A stretch of 40,190 nt of DNA from assembly GCA_024275935.1 (NCBI GenBank), contig JAJRYF010000081.1, positions 1-40,190 of the forward strand, given 5' to 3'. This document shows positions 1 through 9,019 of this stretch, piece by piece. Both the position numbers and the translations under genes were made by a program. Every line of letters begins with the position of its first letter. Position 1 is the stretch's first letter. The notes below the pieces were generated by a model, which was not told where the DNA came from, ran no database searches, and saw only the letters and a program-made list of their open reading frames with translations. This stretch comes from Gammaproteobacteria bacterium (lineage in GTDB: Bacteria > Pseudomonadota > Gammaproteobacteria > Xanthomonadales > SZUA-36).

Positions 1-114
1 ATATTGCGCCTATTGCAGCTCAACTTGTTTGAAAAAAGAGATATGATGGCATTGCTTCGAGGAGACCCGCCCCCTGATAGGGTTGCGGATCCCAATCAAA
101 TGGTTATGCTATGA
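1..114 (+). CDS. C-terminal fragment of a gene cut by the window edge, possibly an IS4-type transposase
   Basis: Frame 1 is open from the first base to a TGA at 112-114, giving 37 residues. The tail reads QLNLFEKRDMMALLRGD followed by a Pro-rich stretch and NQMVML. A hydrophobic 'QLNLFE+R-L--L' segment followed by a short proline-containing tail reminds me of the C-termini of IS4-family transposases, but this is recalled similarity and not proof. No start codon or catalytic residues lie in the window. About 150 bases of AT-rich DNA separate it from the next gene, and I could not define an insertion-sequence terminal repeat there. It could equally be the end of an unrelated gene. Confidence 0.4.
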   Translation: MLRLLQLNLFEKRDMMALLRGDPPPDRVADPNQMVML

Positions 115-218
115 AAGTTAACGGGACAGCAATGATGTAAAATCTATATTGTTTTAGGTTAATGAGTAGCCATGATTTATAGATATAAACCTATTTTCTC
201 TTCAACGGTCAAGGCTAG

Positions 219-247
219 TTGACTTACAATGTTAGCAGATATTTATT
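219..247 (+). promoter_or_regulatory. Candidate sigma-70 promoter for the radical SAM gene
   Basis: TTGACT at 219-224 and TTTATT at 242-247 are separated by 17 bases, which would start transcription near 254, just ahead of the ATG at 263. The -35 is good and the -10 is weak. The very short leader makes this a tentative call. Confidence 0.3.
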
Positions 248-262
248 ACGGTAATTCTTACG

Positions 263-1153
263 ATGACCCAGACTCCATGCGTTGAGCCAGTATTTCGACC
301 GCCATCTGAGGCCAACAGCCTGATCTTGCAAGTCACCAACGGTTGTTCCTGGAATAACTGTACTTTCTGCGAAATGTATACCCAGCCGCAGAAAAAATTC
401 AATATCAAGCCGTTAGAGCAAATCAAACAAGAGTTAGCTGGAGTTGCGCAAAGCGGCTACCAACCACGGCGTATATTTTTGGCCGATGGTGATGCGATGA
501 CACTTTCATATCGGCGTTTGCATGAGATTATGCAGGCCATAAGGGATTGTTTTCCGAAATTGCAGCGGGTATCTTCTTACTGCTTGCCAAGGAATCTGAA
601 AAATAAAACTGTGACGGAATTGAGTAAGCTGAATGACATGGGTTTAAGCCTTTTTTATGTCGGTTGTGAGTCTGGCGATGACCTGGTGCTGGAAAGGGTC
701 AATAAAGGCGAGAATTTTGACTCTTCCCTGGCGGCGCTTGGCAAAATTAAGGCCGCTGGCGCGAAAAGCTCGGTTATGATTCTTAATGGTATGGGTGGTA
801 AGCTCTATAGTCAGCAGCATGCACTTAACTCTGCCAAGTTGATGAATGCTGCTCAGCCGGAGTACCTATCTACTTTGGTAGTTAGTTTTCCTATGGGTGT
901 TAAGCGTTATCAGCAAGGTTTTAAGGGTGAGTTCCAGCCGCTAGAGCAGGCAGAATTATTTCAGGAAATGTACTGCTTGTTAGATGCGCTGGAACTGGAG
1001 AATACTATTTTTCGCAGTGATCATGCTTCAAATTATTTGTCGCTTAAAGGTGTGCTGGGGAAAGATAAAGAACGCTTGCTGGCTCAGGTGAGGGCGGCAA
1101 TTGAAACCCCGGAGGCGGCATCCTTAAGACCAGAATGGCTGCGCGGCTTGTAA
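263..1153 (+). CDS. Radical SAM protein of unknown substrate
   Basis: This 296-residue protein carries a cysteine triad C28-x4-C33-x2-C36 (NGCSWNNCTFCEMY), which would hold a [4Fe-4S] cluster that cleaves S-adenosylmethionine. A glycine-rich strand follows (FLADGDAM), then FYVGCESGDD, both as expected for a radical SAM barrel. The CX4CX2C spacing differs from the classical CX3CX2C; I recall it from a group of uncharacterised radical SAM proteins with the same 'GCS-N-CTFC-MY' signature. There is no visible B12-binding or extra Fe-S domain, and the length fits a bare barrel. It lies 21 bases upstream of ppc on the same strand, so the two may be cotranscribed. The ribosome-binding site is weak. 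The reaction is unknown. Confidence 0.85.
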   Translation: MTQTPCVEPVFRPPSEANSLILQVTNGCSWNNCTFCEMYTQPQKKFNIKPLEQIKQELAGVAQSGYQPRRIFLADGDAMTLSYRRLHEIMQAIRDCFPKLQRVSSYCLPRNLKNKTVTELSKLNDMGLSLFYVGCESGDDLVLERVNKGENFDSSLAALGKIKAAGAKSSVMILNGMGGKLYSQQHALNSAKLMNAAQPEYLSTLVVSFPMGVKRYQQGFKGEFQPLEQAELFQEMYCLLDALELENTIFRSDHASNYLSLKGVLGKDKERLLAQVRAAIETPEAASLRPEWLRGL

Positions 1154-1174
1154 GTAATATAAAGAGATATAAAT

Positions 1175-3871
1175 ATGCGAGAAATTAATTTCCCAGAAAA
1201 AGATTTACCTTTACGCAACGATGTAAGGGTTCTAGGTGGGCTGGTAGGGGAAGTGCTGGCTGAACAGCATGGTGATGAATTCCTGCAGTTAGTTGAAGCT
1301 GTCCGGCGTGCGGCAATCAACCGGCGTGAACATAAGACGGGTGCTGAGGACGAGCTAAAGCAATTATTAACTGGCAAAGATGTTGAGTCGATAGATCGGC
1401 TGGTAAGAGCGTTTTCAGTTTATTTTCAGGTGGTCAACCTGGCTGAAAAGGTGCACCGTATTCGTCGTCGCCGTGATTACCTAAGGCGGGGAGAAATAGC
1501 CCAGCCTGGGGGCCTGTTGGCTACCATGCAGGAGTTAAACTCGTTCTCGCGGGATGAGCTGAATGGCGCTCTGTTGGAGCTGCGTATTGAACCGGTAATG
1601 ACCGCTCACCCCACCGAAGCTACCCGTAGAAGCTTGTTGGAGAAGGAACAATTTATTTTGCGTCGCTTAGTTGAGCGCCTTGACCCATCCCGCACCCCTG
1701 AAGAAGAGGCGGCGGCCTTGGCAAGAATAAAAGCTGCTATTAGTACTACCTGGCAGACTGAGCTTTACCCAATAACCCGTATGTCAGTTCGCAATGAGAT
1801 GGAAAATGTATTGTTTTACCTGACTGATGTGCTCTATCCAATTGTGCCACCTTTTTATGAGAGCTTACACTCGGCGCTGGAATCAACCGGGAAGTTGCCT
1901 GAGCAAGTGGAGTTGCCTGATTTATTACGCTTCGGCTCCTGGGTTGGTGGGGATATGGATGGTAATCCTAATGTTAATGCCGGTACTATAAGGCAATCTT
2001 TGGAATATCACCGTAAGGAAATTATCAATTGTTATTTGCCGGAAGTGCGCTCACTGGCCAGATTTTTAAGCCAGTCCTTATCTGAAATTACAGTTAGTGG
2101 TGCATTGGCATCGCAGTTGCGAAAATATATGCAGCTAATGCCCCAAGTGGCTGAGATAATTCCTCAACGACATCAGCAGATGCCATATCGTTGCTTGTTG
2201 ATACTGATAGGGGAGCGTTTGGGTGGGGTTTTGGATGGCTCCGGGTCAGCATATACCGCTACCACTGAATTTGCCGCCGATTTACAATTACTGGCAGAAT
2301 CATTGCAAGCTAATCGGGGTCAGCACGCGGGCTTATTTGCAGTGCGGCGTTTGCAGCAGCGAGAAAGAACTTTCGGCTTTCATCTAACTACTCTGGATAT
2401 TCGCCAAGATGCCTTGGTTCATCGACAGGTAGTAGGGCAGGTGCTTGGAGTCCCAGACTGGGAGCAGTTAGATGCGGATACTCGTGCTGATACCCTGACC
2501 CAGCATTTGCAGGCGGATGAACTACCAGGGTTTTCTGAGACTGAGGAAATTAAAGCTACGCTGGATATATTTAGGACTATAGCTTGGGGTCAACAGACCT
2601 TTGGCAGTCGAGCACTTGGGCCATTTATTATTAGCATGACTCAGGGTGCAGATGATGTATTAACGATTTTGTTGCTGGCACGGCTGGCGGGTATGCAAGA
2701 AGCTAATGGTGCAATTCCGGTAGATGTTGCGCCTTTATTGGAGACAGTAGATGACTTGCAGCATGGTGAATCTATATTGCAGCGTTTGTTTCAGGATTCA
2801 GTCTATAAACAGCATTTGCTAAGCCGCAGCCAACGCCAGATAGTGATGATCGGTTATTCAGATTCAAACAAGGATGGCGGTATTGTTTCTGCTCGCTGGG
2901 CGTTAGCGACAGCACAACGGAAGTTGAGCAAACTGGCAGCTGTGTATGCCGTTAATTTAGGCTTCTTTCATGGGCGTGGCGGCACAGTCAGTCGCGGCGG
3001 TGGTAATAATGCTGCCTCAATTCTTGGTGCCCCCAGGAATACTGTAAATGGTTTTCTACGGGTTACTGAGCAGGGTGAGGTTATAAATCAGAAGTATGGT
3101 AATCGGGCATTGGCACAAAGAAACCTGGAGTTAATGACCTCTGCGACACTGAAAACCAGTTTGCTCCCAGCTAGTGAGCCCAAAGCTTCCTGGCAACAAG
3201 TGATGACAACAATGGCCAGTACTTCAAAGCTGGCGTATCGACAACTGGTATTTGATGAACCTGATTTTATTGATTATTTCCGCCATGCCACACCTATTGA
3301 TGTGATTGAGAGAATGGCAATCGGGTCGCGCCCTGCATCGCGGCGCTCTGGTGGTGGGGTTGATAGTTTACGGGCAATTCCTTGGGTGTTTTCGTGGGCG
3401 CAATGCCGTATCGGTCTACCTGCTATTTATGGGCTGGGTACGGCACTTAAACAGGCTGTGGATGAATTTGGTATTGAGGTTTTACGAGAAATGCAAAGTG
3501 AATGGTTGTTATTTGATAACTTGTTAAGCGATGTGGAAATGGTTCTGGCCAAAACTGACCTTGCTATCGGTAAGCAATACCGCTGCCTTGCGCCGCAATC
3601 AAGCCATCGGGTATTTCCGATAATTGCAGATGAAATAACTACAGCCAGAAATATATTGCTGGAAGTTAAACAGCAATCAGAGCTATTGGAAAACAGCCCA
3701 ACCCTGCAACGCTCGATTCGCTTACGCAATCCTTATGTAGACCCAATGAGTCTGCTGCAAATAGATTTATTGCATCGTTGGCGGGCGACAAAATGTCAGG
3801 ATGAGGAACTACTTGAAGCCTTGTTAACTACAGTTAATGGAATTGCCAGAGGGCTTCAGAGTACCGGTTAG
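1175..3871 (+). CDS. ppc: Phosphoenolpyruvate carboxylase
   Basis: Cytosolic enzyme that adds bicarbonate to phosphoenolpyruvate to make oxaloacetate, refilling the TCA cycle. The 898 residues match the usual bacterial length (about 880-930). The first signature VMTAHPTEATRR contains the catalytic His145. The second, GYSDSNKDGG, contains Lys566. The glycine-rich loop FHGRGGTVSRGGG follows near residue 599. The sequence ends in a short tail ...GLQSTG, comparable to the conserved C-terminal NTG that reaches the allosteric site in other family members; here the terminal residues are STG. The start is preceded by AAGAGAT at a good distance. No frameshift or missing motif is seen. Confidence 0.97.
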   Translation: MREINFPEKDLPLRNDVRVLGGLVGEVLAEQHGDEFLQLVEAVRRAAINRREHKTGAEDELKQLLTGKDVESIDRLVRAFSVYFQVVNLAEKVHRIRRRRDYLRRGEIAQPGGLLATMQELNSFSRDELNGALLELRIEPVMTAHPTEATRRSLLEKEQFILRRLVERLDPSRTPEEEAAALARIKAAISTTWQTELYPITRMSVRNEMENVLFYLTDVLYPIVPPFYESLHSALESTGKLPEQVELPDLLRFGSWVGGDMDGNPNVNAGTIRQSLEYHRKEIINCYLPEVRSLARFLSQSLSEITVSGALASQLRKYMQLMPQVAEIIPQRHQQMPYRCLLILIGERLGGVLDGSGSAYTATTEFAADLQLLAESLQANRGQHAGLFAVRRLQQRERTFGFHLTTLDIRQDALVHRQVVGQVLGVPDWEQLDADTRADTLTQHLQADELPGFSETEEIKATLDIFRTIAWGQQTFGSRALGPFIISMTQGADDVLTILLLARLAGMQEANGAIPVDVAPLLETVDDLQHGESILQRLFQDSVYKQHLLSRSQRQIVMIGYSDSNKDGGIVSARWALATAQRKLSKLAAVYAVNLGFFHGRGGTVSRGGGNNAASILGAPRNTVNGFLRVTEQGEVINQKYGNRALAQRNLELMTSATLKTSLLPASEPKASWQQVMTTMASTSKLAYRQLVFDEPDFIDYFRHATPIDVIERMAIGSRPASRRSGGGVDSLRAIPWVFSWAQCRIGLPAIYGLGTALKQAVDEFGIEVLREMQSEWLLFDNLLSDVEMVLAKTDLAIGKQYRCLAPQSSHRVFPIIADEITTARNILLEVKQQSELLENSPTLQRSIRLRNPYVDPMSLLQIDLLHRWRATKCQDEELLEALLTTVNGIARGLQSTG

Positions 3872-3884
3872 GCGTTTCTCTAAG

Positions 3885-4067
3885 TCAGGATTTACCGCTA
3901 GTAGTCATATATACAGCTACTGCTGCGCCAGCTATTCCACCAGCTATTAAGCCATTGATGGAGTCTGGGATTATACCGTCAAGGAATGGAATTGCGCGGA
4001 TAAGTAGCCCAGTTACAAGGCCTACAATTAAGCCAATTAGCATCGCTATATATAGTTTGCTTTTCAT
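3885..4067 (-). CDS. Small two-helix membrane protein, hypothetical
   Basis: The 60 residues are almost entirely hydrophobic, with two candidate transmembrane segments (about 6-28 and 37-55) rich in glycine (GLIVGLVTGLL and GLIAGGIAGAA) and a short polar connection containing PDS. GxxxG-type spacing suggests helix packing. The start codon is preceded by a strong Shine-Dalgarno sequence (GGAGGG, seven bases ahead of ATG on the minus strand), which is the main reason to treat it as real. It lies convergent to ppc with only 13 bases between stops. I do not recognise a family. Membrane location is an inference from composition. Confidence 0.65.
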   Translation of the reverse strand: MKSKLYIAMLIGLIVGLVTGLLIRAIPFLDGIIPDSINGLIAGGIAGAAVAVYMTTSGKS

Positions 4068-4194
4068 TAAATTACCCTCCCAAGTGCTACCGGCTATATT
4101 AAACGCTTTTATGAGCCTGTCAAGTTACGCCTATTTGCCAAGCAAGTGTGTAAAATAGCGACAGCACATAATTAATAAATTTTGAGGAAAAAAG

Positions 4195-5574
4195 ATGATT
4201 GCTAATCTCGGTTTGATAGCTGGTCTGGCGTTGTTGGTTTACTTGGCGCTTAGGGGAACCAATATTTTATTTGCCTCACTGCTGGCATCACTGGTTATTG
4301 TGTTAACCAACCAGATGTCGTTGGCTGCTAGTTTTGGTGAGTATTACCCGTTCGGCCCTTTGGGTGCATTTTCTTTTGCGGGTAAATTCTTCTTATTATT
4401 TGCCTGTGGGGCTATGTTTGGTAATGTTATTGGGGTTAGTAATGCTGCCACCAGTATCGCCACGGCACTGACTAGAAAGCTGGGGGCTAAACGAGTACTC
4501 TGGATTGTGGCACTTACTTGTGCCTTGCTTACTTATGGCGGGGTGGTGGTATTTATAGTGATTTTTTCTATTTACCCACTGGGCTTACGCCTTGCCGAGC
4601 AAGCTAATATTCCTAAGCGTCTACTGCTTGGTGCTATCGCTCTTGGTGCTGGCACTTTTACCCTGTCGGCACTACCGGGTACACCCTCTATCCAGAATGT
4701 TATTCCAACAGTGGTTTTAGGTACGGATTTATTTGCTGCCCCAGTCTTAGGTTTTGTTGGTGGCTTAATCATGTTTGTGTTGGGAATTTGGTACCTGGAA
4801 AGCCAGCGGCTTAAAAGTCACGCCAATGGCGAGGTTTTTGTGCCTGCCGCCACTGATCAAATAAATGCTACTACTGACGCTACCGGCTCCCCCAGTTGGC
4901 AGTTGTCTTTATTGCCAATTGCTATAGTGCTACTCACAATTCTTGCGCCGCGGTTGATAACAGCTTTATTCGGGGATGTGTCTGCGAACGCAGATCACTG
5001 GTTCGAGCAATTACTTGCATTTGCCTTGTCACAACCAATTTTATGGCCAAGCATGGCTTTATTTGTCGGTTCGCTGATTGCTATAGCTATTTTCCCAGCT
5101 ATCCGTAAGCAGCCACTTAAAGTTCTTGGTGATGGGGCAATGAATTCAATCTTGCCGTTGATAAGTACGGCGGTGGTAATTGGTTTTGGTGGAGTTGTAG
5201 TGCATACCGCCGGGTTCAGTCAGTTTTCTACCTTTATTCTAGGCCTGGATATGCCGCCATTGTTATCTATGTTTATGGCAGTTAATTTGAATTCGGCACT
5301 GGTTGGCTCGTCTAGTGGCGGCTTGCAGATATTTATGCAAACTATGGCACCAGACTATTTGGCAATGGGTATTGAAGCGGACCTCTTACATCGCTTGGCG
5401 ACGATGGCTAGTGGTGGTTTTGATTCTTTGCCACACAGTGGCGCGGTAATAGCCCTGTTAACAGTGACTGGTATGACCCATCGTGATGCTTATAAAGATA
5501 TTGGAGTGGTAACTGTAGTTATTCCTGTAGTGGCTACTTTGGTGACGATAGGCCTGGCTATGGCTATATACTAA
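4195..5574 (+). CDS. GntP-family permease
   Basis: The 459-residue protein is a polytopic inner-membrane transporter with about 12 hydrophobic segments. The C-terminal block ...LLHRLATMASGGFDSLPHSGAV followed by TGMTHRDAYKDIG is the typical end of GntP/H+ symporters, which import gluconate and related organic acids. A middle block, LSALPGTPSIQNVIPT, also fits. The substrate cannot be read from the sequence, and no sugar-acid catabolic genes lie next to it. It starts after GAGGAA with good spacing. Its last 11 bases overlap the end of the convergent AddA-like gene, so there is no room for a separate terminator between them. Confidence 0.85.
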   Translation: MIANLGLIAGLALLVYLALRGTNILFASLLASLVIVLTNQMSLAASFGEYYPFGPLGAFSFAGKFFLLFACGAMFGNVIGVSNAATSIATALTRKLGAKRVLWIVALTCALLTYGGVVVFIVIFSIYPLGLRLAEQANIPKRLLLGAIALGAGTFTLSALPGTPSIQNVIPTVVLGTDLFAAPVLGFVGGLIMFVLGIWYLESQRLKSHANGEVFVPAATDQINATTDATGSPSWQLSLLPIAIVLLTILAPRLITALFGDVSANADHWFEQLLAFALSQPILWPSMALFVGSLIAIAIFPAIRKQPLKVLGDGAMNSILPLISTAVVIGFGGVVVHTAGFSQFSTFILGLDMPPLLSMFMAVNLNSALVGSSSGGLQIFMQTMAPDYLAMGIEADLLHRLATMASGGFDSLPHSGAVIALLTVTGMTHRDAYKDIGVVTVVIPVVATLVTIGLAMAIY

Positions 5575-8500
5575 TTTCCTTGAATTGATCGAGTAGCGGA
5601 AAGTATAAAGCGACACGCACTGGAAGTTTTTCGGTAAGGGACATGGCATTTTTATAGGCTTGCAACTGCTGGTGGTAGCGCTTGGCTTCTGTTTGTATAA
5701 AAGCTTCCAGATCGCCGCCTGAGTGGCTGGAGGTTTTATAGTCAATAATCCAGCGACTGCCATCGGCAACAAAAGTACGATCCAGGATCATGCGCTTGGC
5801 GCTGCCGTTCACCACTGCGGTTATGGCGAATTCGCAGGCTGCTTGCGGGTGGTCTTCCAGAATCCAGCGGCCTTTGTCAGAGTTTATGCTGTTGTTTATA
5901 GCTTGTTGGCACAAACGGATTATGCGCGTAGCTTGGTCACCTTTTATACCCTCTACGGTTAAACGGCCGGCACACCAGTCTGTGTATGGCTCAAAGCCGC
6001 CGAGCTGGTTCCATTTGTTGATCCCAATAGTGCCGATTCGCTCTAACAGACGATGTACCAGTTCACCCACCCGCCTGGCATCCTGACCGGCCCAGTTAAA
6101 TTGAATATTCTCGCCGGTTTCAAGCATTTCATGTTCTTTGTTATTGATTGCCGGTGTTGGTGCCGGGGGCAGCTTCCAATCAGCGGCAAGCCGCCGGAAT
6201 AACTGGGCTTTGGGTGGCTCGGCAAGGGTTTGTTCCTGCTTATCTTGTTGCTCTTCGAGTTGCTCATGCAGGGTTTTAACAAGTGGCTGCTGTTGTGCGC
6301 CAATGGCTGGCCAAAGTTGAGCAAGCAGACTGCCGGCGGTGGCTTGTATAGGTTTGGTTTTGGTCGGGTTGATAGCCGCAAACAAGTGTAGACTCTCGAT
6401 AGCTCTGGTAGCGGCGACATAAAGCAAGCGCCCAGTTTCGAAATTTTGGCGCTTTTTCTCAATATCGCTGATAAATTTAATCAGGTCTCCACTGGTTTTG
6501 CTTTTCTCTTTGTCAGTGGTATTTCGCATTAGCGACATTACAATTTCATTGGAGTCACGACCACTTTCAGGCAGCTCAAACCAATGCAATAGCTTGCTAT
6601 TATCACTTCTGGTGCCACGGTTTAGTCCCGGTAAAATAACATGCTCATATTGCAGGCCTTTGGCTTTATGGATGGTAGTTATTTGCAATAAACCAGTGGC
6701 TTCATTGTCGGCCTGGGCGAATAATTTTTCCATTCTTTGGTTTAGGCTATCGTGGTCAATTGGCTGGCCTTCGGTTTCCAGATTTTGCAGCAGCTTGAAG
6801 TAGGTTTTAGCATCTTGTAGTTCACTAGAGCCGGTGGTACAGGCAGGGCCTCCCAACTGGGTCCAACAGGTTTCGATAATTGTGGAGACTGAGTAGCTCC
6901 CGCAGCGGTTTACTGCAGTTTCAAGTAATGGCAAGGTTCGCTGCAGCCGCTGTTGGGCGTCTTTGCTTAAGTCTTGTGTACGCGTTGCCAGGGCTTCCAA
7001 TAGCGTTGATTTGTTATCGCTATCAACCAGATCATCAAGGTCATTCAGGGCCAGGCCAATAAATGGCGCGCGTAATACTGCCAACCATGAAAGGCGGTCT
7101 GCTACCTGGGTAATTGCCAGGGTAAGTGAGGTAAGATCTTGAATTAACGGGGTTTCTGCCAGCGGGGTGAAGTCTATGGCCTGATAACGGAAGCGCGGTT
7201 GTTGTTGCTTGAGTTTATCCAGGCCGGCAAGTATCGCGCTGGCATGAGATCTGGAGCGGACTAAAATTGCAATGCTTTTATGCGGCTCAATACCATCTAT
7301 TAACTGGATGATCTGGCGGGCTTCCTCAGCATCATCCCGTTGACCGAGAATCTGACAACTTATTCCACCATTACTTTCTACTCCTGGCTTGGTGCTAGCT
7401 GGCGAGTATCTAACCGCTGCATTAATCGGGTCGCTGGTATTCGGCATTACTTGTGGAAATATCTGGTTTAGCCAGTCAACGACTTCTTTATTTGATCTAA
7501 AATTAACGCTCAACTCAAGTGCTTGTAACTGGATATGTTGGAATAAATCGCCACTCCAAGCGCGAATAAACAGGCTGACCTCGGCTTTACGGAAGCGGTA
7601 TATGGATTGCATTGGATCGCCAACCAGAAACAAGGTTCTGCCATCGCCTTCTGCCCAGCCTGCGGTCAGTTTATGGATTAAGTCTATCTGGCTATGGGAA
7701 GTATCCTGGAACTCATCCACCAACAGGTGCTGAATTCGATAATCCAGGCGCAAGGCCAAATCACTGGGGGCATCTTTAGCCCCCAGAGCTTGAATGGCGC
7801 GGGCGGATACTTCGGTAAAATCAAGTTCGCCAGTTGCTGCCATCAACAGGGTTAGTTCACTGGCAGCGTGGATTAGGATTCGTAGCAAAGATTGCAGTGA
7901 CTCCCAGTTCTGGTCCTCATATTCAGGTTGCGGCAGGCTTCTGGTTAAGCATAAATTTTCGCGTAACAAGTCATCTTCGCTGACTGCTTCCAGAAGTTCT
8001 TTGAACCGGTCTTTCCAGTACTGACGGCGGACTTTTTCTTCACCTTTTGCACCCGAAGGGGCGGGAAAGCCCGCAGCTGCACTTACGGATTTTCTCCAGT
8101 CACCGCTATTGGTGAGTAATGTGTCAGCCAGTGTATGCCAGTGAATTAGGTTATCGGCGGTGTCTTGCAGATCAAGTGATCCGCAATCCTGGCCACCACT
8201 GGCATCAAGTAGTTGCTGTAATGCGACTTTATTTGTGGGTTGATTAGAGAGTGCATAATTATATACACCTGCCAGCTTGGTTCGCAGTTCGGTAGGTAGT
8301 TGGTTTTTAGTTTGCTGTAATTGCGACTCTACCAAATAACGCAGAGCTGTTTCCAGGCCGGCACGATCAAAACCGTCCGCGGTTCTGGCAGCCAAAATAT
8401 GCCCAAGCCAATGCTCGCGGCTAGCTAGCATGGCGGAGACCAGCTTGATTATGGTGTCGTACTTATTGTCGTATCTATCTAGAATGATGGTGATATCTGA

Positions 8501-9019
8501 TTTTAAGCTGTGCTTTTTCGTCTCTATCAATGACATAGTGCGGGTAGCAGCTTCGCGGTAAAGTGAGCTTGGCTCATCTGTGGTTGCATGCTTGCCGCCC
8601 AAGCCAGAAAGCACTGGTAACTGTCTGGAAATGCTGCTGCAGAGGCTATCAATTGTAAGAATCCGCAAGCGCCCAGGTTGCTGTAGCAAGTCCCAACCAT
8701 GAGTTGCATCATTTTTTAACACTGCTAATGCCAGTTTAAGACTGATTAACTGATGCTCTGGCAGGTTTCCATCGGCAGCCCCAGCCCCAGCCTCAGCCTG
8801 GTGCAAGTGCTCCAGCAGTCGGTTGTGCATTTCCGCTGCCGCCTTGCGGGTAAAGGTAATGGCGATAATTTCTTCCGGGTCTTCTACCTGCGCCAGTAAA
8901 CCTAGCAGGCGCTGGGTAAGCAACTCGGTTTTACCGGAACCTGCTGGTGCTTGCACGATGCACGAGTGGCTGGTATCCCGAGCCGCCTCTCTGGCTTGCC
9001 AGTCAATTGGGCGCTTCAT
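5564..9019 (-). CDS. AddA-like UvrD-family helicase with C-terminal PD-(D/E)XK nuclease
   Basis: The 1151-residue protein has a Walker A motif APAGSGKT (Lys30), motif Ia ITFTRKAAAEM, a Walker B DEFQDT at 435-440, motif III GDPMQSIYRFR, motif V TTIHKAKGLQ and motif VI YVAATRA, all as in superfamily 1A helicases of the UvrD/RecB/AddA group. The C-terminus has a RecB-type nuclease core with Asp1080 and the IIDYK signature (Asp1093, Lys1095), plus a downstream Gln-Tyr pair (HQQLQAY). This fits the motor-nuclease subunit of an AddAB-type complex that processes DNA double-strand ends in the cytosol before RecA loading. It overlaps the upstream partner gene by four bases (ATGA), so translation is probably coupled. 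It is not RecB: no recC or recD is adjacent. Confidence 0.9.
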   Translation of the reverse strand: MKRPIDWQAREAARDTSHSCIVQAPAGSGKTELLTQRLLGLLAQVEDPEEIIAITFTRKAAAEMHNRLLEHLHQAEAGAGAADGNLPEHQLISLKLALAVLKNDATHGWDLLQQPGRLRILTIDSLCSSISRQLPVLSGLGGKHATTDEPSSLYREAATRTMSLIETKKHSLKSDITIILDRYDNKYDTIIKLVSAMLASREHWLGHILAARTADGFDRAGLETALRYLVESQLQQTKNQLPTELRTKLAGVYNYALSNQPTNKVALQQLLDASGGQDCGSLDLQDTADNLIHWHTLADTLLTNSGDWRKSVSAAAGFPAPSGAKGEEKVRRQYWKDRFKELLEAVSEDDLLRENLCLTRSLPQPEYEDQNWESLQSLLRILIHAASELTLLMAATGELDFTEVSARAIQALGAKDAPSDLALRLDYRIQHLLVDEFQDTSHSQIDLIHKLTAGWAEGDGRTLFLVGDPMQSIYRFRKAEVSLFIRAWSGDLFQHIQLQALELSVNFRSNKEVVDWLNQIFPQVMPNTSDPINAAVRYSPASTKPGVESNGGISCQILGQRDDAEEARQIIQLIDGIEPHKSIAILVRSRSHASAILAGLDKLKQQQPRFRYQAIDFTPLAETPLIQDLTSLTLAITQVADRLSWLAVLRAPFIGLALNDLDDLVDSDNKSTLLEALATRTQDLSKDAQQRLQRTLPLLETAVNRCGSYSVSTIIETCWTQLGGPACTTGSSELQDAKTYFKLLQNLETEGQPIDHDSLNQRMEKLFAQADNEATGLLQITTIHKAKGLQYEHVILPGLNRGTRSDNSKLLHWFELPESGRDSNEIVMSLMRNTTDKEKSKTSGDLIKFISDIEKKRQNFETGRLLYVAATRAIESLHLFAAINPTKTKPIQATAGSLLAQLWPAIGAQQQPLVKTLHEQLEEQQDKQEQTLAEPPKAQLFRRLAADWKLPPAPTPAINNKEHEMLETGENIQFNWAGQDARRVGELVHRLLERIGTIGINKWNQLGGFEPYTDWCAGRLTVEGIKGDQATRIIRLCQQAINNSINSDKGRWILEDHPQAACEFAITAVVNGSAKRMILDRTFVADGSRWIIDYKTSSHSGGDLEAFIQTEAKRYHQQLQAYKNAMSLTEKLPVRVALYFPLLDQFKEISI

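Noticed and set aside
3955-4158. 67-codon plus-strand frame opposite the small membrane protein
   Set aside because: It has no ribosome-binding site, while the minus strand has a strong one and a coherent two-helix product.
5564-5574. Overlapping gene ends as a sign of a wrong stop
   Set aside because: Both the permease and the helicase have family-like C-termini, so the 11-base convergent overlap appears genuine.
6043-6462. 139-codon minus-strand frame inside the AddA-like gene
   Set aside because: It is out of frame within a helicase-nuclease gene whose motifs are continuous, and its Ser/Pro/Lys-rich composition is that of a shadow frame.
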